From the NCBI GenBank assembly GCA_033239525.1, contig BSYO01000026.1, forward strand, positions 9,410,371-9,474,370: a stretch of DNA of 64,000 nt. The letters are read 5' to 3'. Numbering within the stretch: the stretch's first letter is position 1; every line of letters starts with the position of its first letter. Below are positions 26,301-38,300 of the stretch, one piece after another. Source of the stretch: Nepenthes gracilis (Eukaryota > Streptophyta > Magnoliopsida > Caryophyllales > Nepenthaceae). Made by a program: the position numbers and the translations under genes. The notes beneath the pieces are model-generated. The model was not told where the DNA came from. It did not search any database and was given only the letters and a program-made list of their open reading frames with translations.

Positions 26301-29300
26301 CGTGAATTGTCCAAAAAGGAGGTAAATTTTGGGCTGGCAACCACCGTGAACGGGCGGCGGCACTTTAAATCCGAGGAGGATTTACATTGAGGGCGTCAAT
26401 TTGGTGAAGGATTCGTAGATCTCGGCCATAATGGTGGAGAAGGGAGAGGAAGAGAGGCACGTAAGGAGAGGAGAGGGAGCGGCCAAGAGTGTGAGGTTTG
26501 TGTGGAGAGCGCTTGCTGCGTCTTTGGAAGATGAAGGCGAGCGTGAGCGCTCGAGCCCCTAGCGAGCGAGCGCTCAAATGCGCCATTTTCCCTTTTTTTT
26601 ATAATTTTTTATTTTTATTTGTTCTTGTTTAGAACAGTGTAGGAGCCATTTAACCGGAATTTACCATGAGAAAATTTAGCTCACTTTTCTTAACCCAAAT
26701 GCTTCTCCCCGAATTCACTTTCTGGTTTAATCTTTGTACTTGTTCATTTAGTTTTTGAAGGTGATCAAGGAGTTTATTCACTCTTGGCCATTTTCTTTCG
26801 TTATGCAAGGAATTCACATTGTAGCATCAAGGACGAATGTGACCTACTTTTCCACACGCATGACAAGTAGGCACAAACTTAGGCATGGTGGCACGGTCCA
26901 TAGATCGTTGATTAAGGTTGAGAAGACTTGAAGCGGTTTTGATGATTTATTCAAATTTTTCGATTGATAAATTTGGCAAATGAGTTGGGACAAATTTAGG
27001 AGCCACACATCAATGGTTGCTTAGTGACTTTTGATGTGTTAGCGTCTTGGTGTGGCATTTTCGCGGTGGGAATAAAAATTGTTTTGGGTTTCACGTCATT
27101 TGAACATATTTTCAACATATCCCAACCCGTGTTTATTTTCTCCACTTTTACCCAACCCAAGCATATGATTAAGTTTCTTTGACCCATTTAAGAATTGTTT
27201 CAAATCTTTTCTAATAGCCTCAGTTGATTCAAGGTCGTTATTTGTTTAGAAAATGAGATTTTGATTCTCGATTTCTTGGCTTTTAGTATCAACCTTGGAT
27301 TGTTGAGATAAGTTTTCTTTTTCCAAATCGGTGATCCTACCGTTTAGGGTTCTATTTAATTTCTTTACTTTCAAACATTCCCACAACAATTTATCGTAAG
27401 CTTCTTGAAGGCCATCAAATTGGTTGATCACCTCGAGCCGTCCATTGATTAATATTTTCTGATTGTCACACATTGAGGTCACATATGTATTTGTCGGGGC
27501 CATTTTCGAGGCATTTTTCATCATCTTCTTCTTCGTCATCGCTTAAGGTCACATTAGCTTTAAAGGATTGACCTTGTTGGTGTTTAAAGTTTGGGCATTC
27601 AGCCCGATAGTGACCAAACCCTTTGCATTCATGACATTGAACTCCTTGAGTCATTTTTTATTTGGAATCCTTGAGTTCACATTGGTCTTTCTTCTCAAAT
27701 TTAGGTGAACGTTTTGAGTTCACATCAGATTTTTTCGAGGAAGATTTATTTGTCTTTAAAAACTTTTTAAAATTCTTGACAAATAAGAAAAATTCATCAT
27801 CACTACACGATTCTTCATCGGAATCCCGATTTCGCTCTTCCCTACTTGATTTTAGAGCAAGTGATTTGTTTTTCCTTAATACTCATAAGTTTATAGGGAT
27901 CCTAAAATTCTTCGATTCATTTTATCAAGGTCTTTGCTTTCTTCGATAAACCTTAGGTCTAAATCGTTCGGAAGAGACCTAAGAACTTTTCTAACAATTT
28001 TGTTCTCGGGGATTCGTTCTCCTAAATTAAATGTGGAGTTCACAATATCATTTAATTGAAGCGTAGTTATCATCAAATGTCTCATCATCTTTCATTTTTA
28101 TTTCTTCAAATCTAGTGGTGAGCATTTACAATTTTAAATTTTTAACAAGTTTTGTGCCTTCAATTTCTAAGATGTCTCACGCATCTTTAGAAGTCTCACA
28201 CATTGAAATACATTTAAACTCATCGGGAGATACACCGTAAAAATAGCATGTAGCCCTTCTTACATGCATCGAGTTCCTCTTTGGTCCATGAAGATAAGTC
28301 TTTTGGTTCGTTACCAGAGGAACTAGTTGGTGGAGTCCACCCAACTTGGGTACGTGCCCAAACACGCTCATCTAGAGACTTTAAGAAGGCTCTCATCCGA
28401 ACCTTCCAGTAGGCATAGTTACTCCCATCAAAGAAGGGAGGAACGGAGAGCGATCCACTCGTATACATCTAGATCGGGGGTCGCGGATCGGGGTAAGCCT
28501 CTGATACCAAATTGAAAAAACACTTTTTGTGCTAACGTGAACAATCAAATAGCGGAAGCGTAAATAATAAATATCCAATACACAAAGGATACTTAATACT
28601 AGATGCTAACGAGATAACAAGCATGCACAATATAAATAACGGCGAGTAATAATGATAAAGACACGATTTTTGGTGACGAAGTGAAAACTCGATACCCACT
28701 ATCGAGAAAAACACCGGCTAATCCGAAAGCAATGCACTATGAAAATCAACTTACACGATTATTAACCTAGCCGACTTACTCCTCGTGATCCCTACCAAGG
28801 AACTCCTTGGATTTGCCGCGCAAAAACCGGACACCTTCCTGCCTCTTCACGTCAATCTTTCCTCGAACCACTTGAATTGCGAATCACGAGCGAGTCTCCT
28901 TCTTCACGAACCAACGTCTCCAACGATGGTAGAAGGCAATGTATCAATGGTTAAAGAAGGTGGGTGAGAAAACTTGTTTGAACACAAGGAGCAATCTTGT
29001 TGTTTGGTTCTCTCAAGAAATACATAAACTTGAAACACAAGAGACCTTTCTTCTCAGGAGGCACGAAAATAAACTCTCCGGTTCTAGGGTTTCAAAACCT
29101 AAGTCCAATATTTATAGAGGGCGCAAAAGACGTTCTTTTGCCCGTTGCACGCGCTCGGCGGGCGCGAGGCGCGCGAGAGGGCGGCCGGAAGGCGCGCGGC
29201 GAGCGGGCACCCTACTAGATTTTATATCGAGCGGGTATCGAGTTCTATCCTCGATTTTCGGCTCGGCGGGGTTCGAGCACCGAGGCTATAAACTCGGCGA

Positions 29301-32300
29301 CCAGAGGGCGGAACGGATAGAACGGACTTTAACCCGACAACCCACAACTCGACATCGATACTATAAAACATATGGTCACGAATATGCCAATTAGACAAAT
29401 GTCTCTAACAGTCGCCTCCGAAATATAAGAACAACTTGAAAGTTCCTCGAAGATGCCTCAATATCCATTTCACCATGGACCAATACTCCTTATCGGAATT
29501 TGAAAGAAAATGGATGACCGTTCCAATAGTATGAGCAATATCCGGTCTCGTACATACCATAGCATACATCAAACTGCTCATGGCTGAAAAGTAGAGGATA
29601 CTTCTCATGCCGACCTTTTGTCATCCATAGAATGGCGCTGTCGGTTGCTTAATTTAAAATGATTGGCCAACAGAGTGTTTACTGACTTAGACTTCTCCAT
29701 GTTAAAACGTTGAAACACCTTCTCAATATAACTCTCCTAGGACATCCATAATTTCCTTACATTGCCAGCGCAAAATATTCTTATTCCCAAAATTTTCCTT
29801 GTAGGCTCCAAATCTTTCATGGCAAAAGATTTTCCGATCTATTACTTCAATTCATTGATCCAAGAGGCATTTCACTCAACAACGAGCATATATCATTCAT
29901 ATAGAGTAGGAGAATAACGAAATTATTTTCGAAAAACTTTTAAACAAAAATACAATGGTCTAAAATAGTCTTCTGGTAGTCTTGACCCATGATAACGGAC
30001 TCAAATTTCTTATAACATTATCTTGAGGCCTGCATCAACCCATATAGAGTTTTCTTCAGATGACACACTAAACACTCCTTTCCCTCAACATGAAATCTCT
30101 CCGACTACTCCATGTATATCTCCTCCTCAAGTTCACTATGAAGAAACGCTATCCACACATCCAATTGTTACACTTCCAAATCAAATACAACAACTAATCC
30201 AAGTACCACCCTTATCGATATCTTCACAATTTGGGCAAAAATCTCCTCGGAATCAATCCCCTTCCGCGAATTGAAGCCTTTCATAAACAACCTCACTTTG
30301 TACCATGGTTGTGAGCTATTCTCATCAACCTTTAAGTAGAAAACTCAATTGTTCTTCAAGGCTTGTTTGCTTTTAGACAACTTGGTTAACTCAAATGTGT
30401 GGTTCTCCTGCAACGACTTCATTTTATATTATATGAGTTCTAACCACTCCGATTTGTGCTCCCTCTATAGCTTCATCAAAGCTTTCAGGCTTGCCTCCAT
30501 TGGCAAATAGCACGTATTCATTAGCTAATAGACGTACAGAAAGCCTTTGATCTCTCATGGATAGTCGGTCTCGGCGGATTCAACAACATCATGAGTAATA
30601 GCATCATCCTCGTTATCAAGCATAGGAGTCCCACGGTCTTCTTCCTCTTTGGCATTGCCTTGATCACCGTCTTCATTATGGACAGGCACTAGTATAAAGG
30701 TTTTAAGATGCATACCATAAACATGACTATTGTCCTTGTTGGGAATGAGCTTCTCCACTTTGCCGATATCTTCAATTGTCTCATCCTTGACGACCACTAC
30801 ATCCATTGATCGAACAAGTTTATTCTCTATCGAATCATAGAACAGATATCCTCACTCATATTTCCCATAACAGATAAATATGCACCGTCTTGTCTTCGAC
30901 TTTAGTTTGAATCTTTCATCCTTAGGAATGTGGACAAAGGCCTTACACTTGAACACGTGCAAGTGATTGTAGGATACCTCATTTTCGAACCACACCTTCT
31001 GCGGTACTTCTCCGTTCAGTGAGCCACTCGTTGATAGGTTGATAACATGAGTTACGGCATTCAAGGCTTTTTCCCAAAATGAACTGAGGAGCTTCACCTC
31101 CAAAAGTATACAGTGAACTCTCTCTATCAGCATCCTATTCATCCATTCAGCCACACCGTTCAGTTGCGGTGTCTTCAGTGGAGTCTTTTGGTATCAAATG
31201 CCATGGCTCCGACAATACGTACCAAATGCTCTGATATACTCCCTACCATTATCACTCTAGATGCACTTCAACTTCTTTTCTATTTACCTCTCAACCAAGG
31301 CATAAAATTACTTGAAGATGTCAAGGACTTGATCATTCGATTTTAATGGATACACCTATAGTTTTCTTGAATAATCATCAATAAATATGATGAAGTAAAG
31401 TGCTTATCTAAGTGTTTTTATCTTGAGAAGGCCACATATGTCAGTGTGGACCAACTCAAGAAGATTGGCCTTTCTCGTGGATGAGTTTTCATAGAACGAA
31501 ACTCACCATTACTTCCCCGCCATGCAATGAGAGCAAGTCTTCAACTTAGCTTTCTTCACACTCAGAAAGAAGTCCTTCATAGCTAAATAATTCAGCCCCT
31601 TCTCGCTCATATGGCTCAATCGTCGATGCCACAAATCAAAATATACATCGCTTCTCACAACATGCACATCTCCAACTACAATTGAGGCTTGTAACAATAC
31701 AAGTTGAAAACTTTTTTTCCCCGAGTAACTACTAGAAATTCTCTAGTCAACTTCCACGCCCCTTCACAAAATGTGTTGCAAAATACTTCATCATCGAGCT
31801 TGCCCATTGAAATAAGATTCAACCGAATATCTAGGACGTGTCATACATCCCTCAATAGCAACTTGGTCCCATTATTGGTGATAAGGCACACCTCACCATA
31901 GCCGACAATTCAGGATGTACTTTTATTTTCCATCTTCAATACTCTAAAATCACCGAAAGTGTAAGACGTGAAAACTTTCCTCCGTGATGTGACATGGAGT
32001 GAGACACCATTGTCCACCACTCAATTTGTTTTGTAATCTGCCAAATTAATCACCTCATCTTCCTTACATACCAACAAAAAGTTAGCCTTGCTAACAATTG
32101 TGAGTCTCTCCTCATCTAGGGCCTTGTTAGCTTTCTTCTCATTTCCATTAGTGTTCTCCCACTTCCACTTATAGCAGTACTTCTTAATGTGCCCCTTTTC
32201 ACGCAATGGTGACACTCGAGATTTTGATACCTCGACCGAGACTTATTTGGGCTATTCTTGCCAGATTTAGGGCCATGTCCTTTATTTCTTCTTCATGACT

Positions 32301-35300
32301 CCTCAAAGACTAGCACTTCAAAGTGCGAAGAAGAAAAGCTTTGTAATCGACGTCTCATCTCCTTATTCAGGATGGCTCTCTTTGTTATTTCCAAGGTAAC
32401 CATGCCATTTGGAATAGTATTAGTGATAGTGATCCGTATCACCTCCCATGAGTCCAGTAAAGTAGTCAAAAATTACAAGCCCAACAACACATCATCAAAC
32501 TTGATACTCATACCACTCAACTGGTCCACACATCCTTAAAATTTATTCAAGTGATCAGTAATAGACGTGCCCTCATTGTATCTCACTTGCATCAACTTCA
32601 TCAAGTAGTACAATTTGTTATTATTGATTTTTGAAGTATAGAGTGTCTCAAGCTTCTGCTACAACGTTTTTGCATTTGTATCATTCTAGATGTAATTATA
32701 CACATTGTTATCAACGAATTGTTAAATATAGTAACAAACTTGTTCATATTCAAAAGCCCATTCCTTGTCGGATCTTGACAAGGGTTTTTGCATAGCAAAT
32801 ACCGAAGATGCATCATCTTAACAAATAACAAATTCTTCATTTTATTCCTCCAAATATCGTAATTTGTGCAATTCAAATAAACCATTTTGTTTCCAACCTC
32901 CATCAATTCAAATAAGTTTCAATACACGACACTTATAATTATATCTTTAATACCACTTATTAAGCCCGCACCGCTTATTTGAACTGTGAGAAATAATCAA
33001 CAATGTACAACAAATAATAATCACAAATAATAAAGAATATATAATTTTATGTGAAAAATCCTCTTTAGATGGGAAAAAACTACGGGATAGTACATCCGAA
33101 ATATATCTATCATGTAATAAGTTCAATTACACAAACCCCAATAAATACAAGGATTCAACACCTTATAACAAATAAACCTAAGTACAAGATGAAAAATAAA
33201 AAATAACATTGGTAAAACGTTCTTCTCAATTTCAAGAACAGCTTACCTAAAGTCAGTGGAGACTATAACAAGATTCGGATGCTCAAACTTTTCTCTTCTC
33301 CCTTTTCTCTCTCTTTCTCTTACTTTTCTCACTGAGTCGACACTCTAAGTCTTAGAAAATGCAAAGTGGTACCCTAAAAACGCATCAACATGACTTGCAT
33401 GTGAGCGTCACTGAAATTGGTGCACGAGCGCTCATTGGGCGTGCCTTGAGCTTGAGCACCGCGAAAATTAATACACGAGCACTCGTCGTGCGAGATATTA
33501 CTGTAATAAGTGCACGAGCATCCATTGGATACTCTTTAGGCGTCTTCCAATCTGGAATCGGTGCTTTTATGTGGGTCAGGCGCCTATCACGCACCAAGTT
33601 GTAATTTTCCAAGATCAGTGTAATACATGTGCGTTCTCATACAAACCACCAAATGGCACGTTAAATGAATATGAAATCCATACGGGAGTAATCCATAACC
33701 TAACATCTATAACTAGAATAAGTCATCACTAAATCACTTGACGTGGAAAAAGAAATATTATAAAATGCATAGCTTAGACAACAGAGAAAAAAATAAATCA
33801 AAAAAAAAAAAAAAAACAGAGAGAGAAGTAAGAATAGTGCTATTGGCCTTGATTCCTACAAACCTGTACATGTCGTAGGTTCGAGTTTGACATCTTCCTA
33901 TTTGCCAATTATTAGTTTTGTAAATCAAAGAAAAAGAAAAGAAAGGAAAAAAGAGAAGTTTGATCCTCAAAAATACATTAGAATATGATGTTCATTTACC
34001 TTAACCAGACTTCGATTGGCTCCGTATAACATCTCTGGCATAAATGACTGTGCAGTTTGAGAAAGGGGTTCGCCCCATACCACACACATGCTATACATTT
34101 GAATCATAACCTATAGCAGACTTATGTGTTAGTTAAAAATGTAGCACATTTGTTTTCCTCAGACAAAGAGGCAGAGTCCAAATATACAGTAAGGCAGGGG
34201 TCACTAACCTGATGAGCTGCAACTGTGTGTGTGCCCATAGATGTGGCAAAATATATGATCATCGAGTAGAAAGCCACCTAAGAATAAGTATCCGATTATA
34301 GAGAACATCAACATGCAAGCAAATATGGCTAGATTCAACTGAAGTAGCATACCTTTGAAGCAATTGTTAAGAACACTGGTGCAGCGAGCGTGATTATTTG
34401 GAGAAGTTCAATATGTGAAGGAACTGAAATAGAAAAGCCGTTGTATCCTTTCTTATTTAGTGCATCAATCATCATGCAAGCTGCAATAACCTGAAGGATA
34501 TTGTAGTAAGTATAAAAGATATAAGAAGAGCAATATATCAAGTGGAACTGAGGGAGAAAATGGCAAGAAAAATGGCACTCAGAACTTACCTGTGATGCCA
34601 CTGTTGCCCATGCTGCACCAGTTATTCCGTGGCCTAATAAAGTGCATAGTATTAAATGGCCAGTGACATTGACAGTACTAGCAACAGCCAAGGCCTTCAA
34701 TGGCCCCCAAGAGTCCTTCATTCCAAGACTGAAAGCCCGAAGGGAGATGTTAGAATATTGACATATAAGTATAAATATCGGCTGATATGTATCAATTTTG
34801 AGGTACTTTGAAGCTAATATTTTCCGATACTGTAACAATATCACTATTTGTTACCGTTTTGATGATAAATTGACTAATATGACCCTACTAGTTTATGTTT
34901 CTTTAAATATTTTTTTCATTGCAATATATCTAATAAAGACATATATTGTCCGATATATCTAACATCAACATAACCACTAATTGATACCGATATTTTCATC
35001 CATTCACAATGGTAATTCTTTTCAACACATTTAGACTAAATTGAGATATGAGAAGGTTTGTTGCCATCCAAATTTTGGAGATTGTTTCTCCAAATCCATT
35101 ATTGGAACTAGGGATTTGTGGATGCTGATAACAAACTGGATTTTGAGATCAGGGAATGCTGCTAATATCAACCGCATTAAATAAGATAAGAAATTGTAAA
35201 TTTAAGCGTTAAACTCCGCCATTTTGCACTCAATAGCCTAAGAGGACTCTAAACCTTGCCCGGATAAGATGATACAGGAGGAATCATTGCTTATCCATTG

Positions 35301-38300
35301 GCTGTGATTGATCTATCTTCCCAAAACCCACAGCACAGTCTTACTTCGACTGATTTTTCTTCACTTCTCCCATGGGAGAAGTTGAATATAGGGCCAGCCA
35401 TCTCATAGAGTTGTAGGAGTTTCCCATCTACACTGACTCGAGGTTGGGTCATTATGACTTGATGAATATACACCAAATTCTGAAGGATAAGTTCCAGTTT
35501 GCCAATCTTTCGCTATTTATTTTTTCTTTTGTTGGGATCCGGACCACTTATTTGAACCACAAATAAACAATCAACAATTCACAACAAGTACACAACAATT
35601 AATAATAATGAAATAAGAAACAATTTTAACGTGAAAAATCCTCTTAATAATGAAAAGAAAAAATCACGAAATGATACGTCCAAAAATATCTCCACTGTTT
35701 GATTACACAAACCCCATAAATATAATGACTAGACGTCTTATAACAAATAGACCAAATAACAATAAGTACAAAATAAAAGAGTAGAAAATATAATTAATAA
35801 AATGTTCTTCTCAATTTTCAAGAATAACGTACCCAAGATTGAAGGAGATTAGAATATGATTCGAAACTCAACCGGATGCACGAATCTTCCTCTTCTCCCT
35901 TTTCTCTCCTTTCTCTTTTTTTTTCATTCAACTCATCAATGATATCTCCAACATTAGAATTAGGATTCTTATATAGAACTTCCATCCTAGATTAATTATG
36001 AAATAAATATAATTTTTTAACTAACGATATCTCAAAATTAGAAATACTATAACAAACTTTCCTAACAAAATAAAATCTCATCAAATAAAATCTCTTAAAT
36101 AAAATCAAAATAAAATAAAATAAAATCTTTCCAAATCAAAGAAAATTAAATCTCTTCTAATTTAGAATATCCATATAGTATCTGTGTGACCTCGTCCGAA
36201 TTACCAAATGACATGTCAAATGGGAATAGGCTTACATCGGAGTGACCCATAACGCAACAGCTTTTTCTGTCTCAAACTACTTATGGCTCTTTCCTAAGAC
36301 GAGCAAGGGAGATTTTCCTTAGTTTGGGGAGGAGAGGAGCGGCTTGATTAAAAAAAGAGAATAGTTGCTGCCCTAGAACCTGACAAAGTCATTGTCAATG
36401 ATTTTCCAATAGTACCATCAGATAAAATGACCCCTTTAATGTATTTATTCTACGGAATCTGGGGTCCAAGTATTTGATACAGTCAAAGTAAAAATGCTAA
36501 CAACAGAATAGTAAACAAGAATCCAAGTTTACACCTCTAATATCCCATTACACAGACTCATAAGGGATGATAAAATGCAAAAACCAATTGTAGTCTGCTG
36601 AGCCTCAAAGTTGCAAGACTCTAGGCAAGTCATATGCGTGATAGTCATTTCCATTCTTGTCCCTCCCTCACCCCCTTCCAACATCACTCTGCGTGCGTAT
36701 TTGTTTGCATGCATGAACATACATGTTTCTGTTTATCCCCCTCTTTATTAGAACTGAAGCTCTGATAAACAAAAGCCACATCAGGTGAAGTTTGTAGCTA
36801 ATGTATCATGAATTTATTATGACGAGAAGAGGATGAAGATAGAGAAGCACAAATGAGCTAACATGCCAGAGAAAGGTAGTGGTTGGATAACCAATGTAAG
36901 TTCTTTCCAGGTGACAAACATATCATTCACTTTCATATTTACGAATCTCAATTAACCAGATTGATGGACTTACAGCAATATAAGCAGTAAAGTACTTATA
37001 ACACAATAAGATGCTCACCTTGCACTCTGAGCAACCCATCCGACAAGAACTGCAGGCCATGCCAAACCCCGAATCTAGAAACCCACAATAAAATAATTTT
37101 AAGCTTGAAAGTCACTAGAAGAAAGAGGAAGGCAATGTGAAACAACCCTCGAAAGGGATTCTGTTCGAAACAAATTTATAATGAAAACATGAGCCAGAAG
37201 AACATCACCAAGTACACGCCTAATCAGCTATATCACAGATTTCACTGAGAAAAGAACTGACAAGACATAAATTTTGAATTTTGAGCCAGACCAAGCAATG
37301 GCATTGTTGTCGGCTTGGAATCTACGCCATAATCTAGCAGACAACATAGAACAATCCCTCATAAGCAGCAAAACAGAGTGATCACCCGTTGGCAAGGAGG
37401 AATTGATCATCTCCGACTTTTCATCAGGCCTTTTGTCAAACCCCAATTCTGTAAAAAGAATGCCTTGCAAGGTTTGCGTAAACAAATATATTAACATCCA
37501 ACTTAGCGTGGCGACGGTATTCTCATAAGGAGTGTTTAACCATCAACTTACACTAGGAAAGAAAGGCGGGCAAGCATCTAGTTAACAGATGAGTAGGTGC
37601 TGATGTTGAAATTGGATTAAAATATAAAGGATGATGATCAAAGAATTAAGACATCATTGATAACAACCAACTCGAGAAACATGGATTAAGATGCTGTATT
37701 TAAGGATTCTGCAACTGTTCGTCGATATGATCCGGAACAGAAAGATACGGTTTTAAAACCAAACATATATCGTCGAAAAGTTCTTGAACATTTCTGTTTT
37801 CTAAATATTTTCATCATTAGTTATTATTGGTAATAAAGAGAGAAAAATCTGTTGTCAAGTCAAATTGCAGGGACCTGGATAATATTTTTCAACGTTTAGT
37901 TGATAACGCTGAAATTAATTATATCATGTAGTCAGCAGAATGGCATACTTCGATTTTTAATCAAAAAAACACCTACTAAATTTTTATTCATTTATATTAC
38001 TAGCAGAAATTTTATATTTAGTGATATATCCAATAAATCATATAAACTATCAGTATAAAAACTATCTCCATATAACCATCATATTTCAAAACAATATAAG
38101 AAACATTTACATATAACATATATATATATGTATGTATAGTACGACATCCATTACTAAAATTGTCTGTTGTTTACTTGTGAGCAAATAATCATATGATTAC
38201 TAATCTGTAAGGTTAGAAGAAAATATATAGGTCAATTGTCCAATAAATAATTCCATAATCAGAAATATAATAATTATAAAGAATAATATCACATATAAAA

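Larger units (their letters stand above)
23458..29410 (-). mobile_element. Nested non-autonomous copia-type element carrying a captured ORF
   Basis: Bounded by LTRs 23458-24249 and 28513-29410, with a perfect 5-bp target duplication GTCGC at 23453-23457 and 29411-29415. Minus orientation: iMet primer site at 28501-28511, then a copia-type gag with two zinc knuckles, then instead of protease, integrase and RT an unrelated proline-rich ORF (about 24735-25925), then a polypurine tract (AAAGAGGGAGA, around 24250-24262). The element would need pol from another copia. It is younger than the copia element it splits, as the perfect target duplication suggests. Confidence 0.85.
22271..33705 (-). mobile_element. 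Full-length Ty1/copia retrotransposon, interrupted by a nested element
   Basis: Two LTRs in the same orientation (22271-22958 and 32958-33705) bound a minus-strand copia element. The flanking five bases are TCCAT (22266-22270) and TCTAT (33706-33710), a target duplication with one difference. From right to left the interior reads gag, zinc knuckle, protease, integrase, RT and RNase H, the copia order. A second element is inserted at 23457/29411. Without it the copia element is about 5.5 kb. It lies inside a MATE intron in the same sense as the gene. Coding frames are broken in many places, so it is inactive. Confidence 0.88.
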
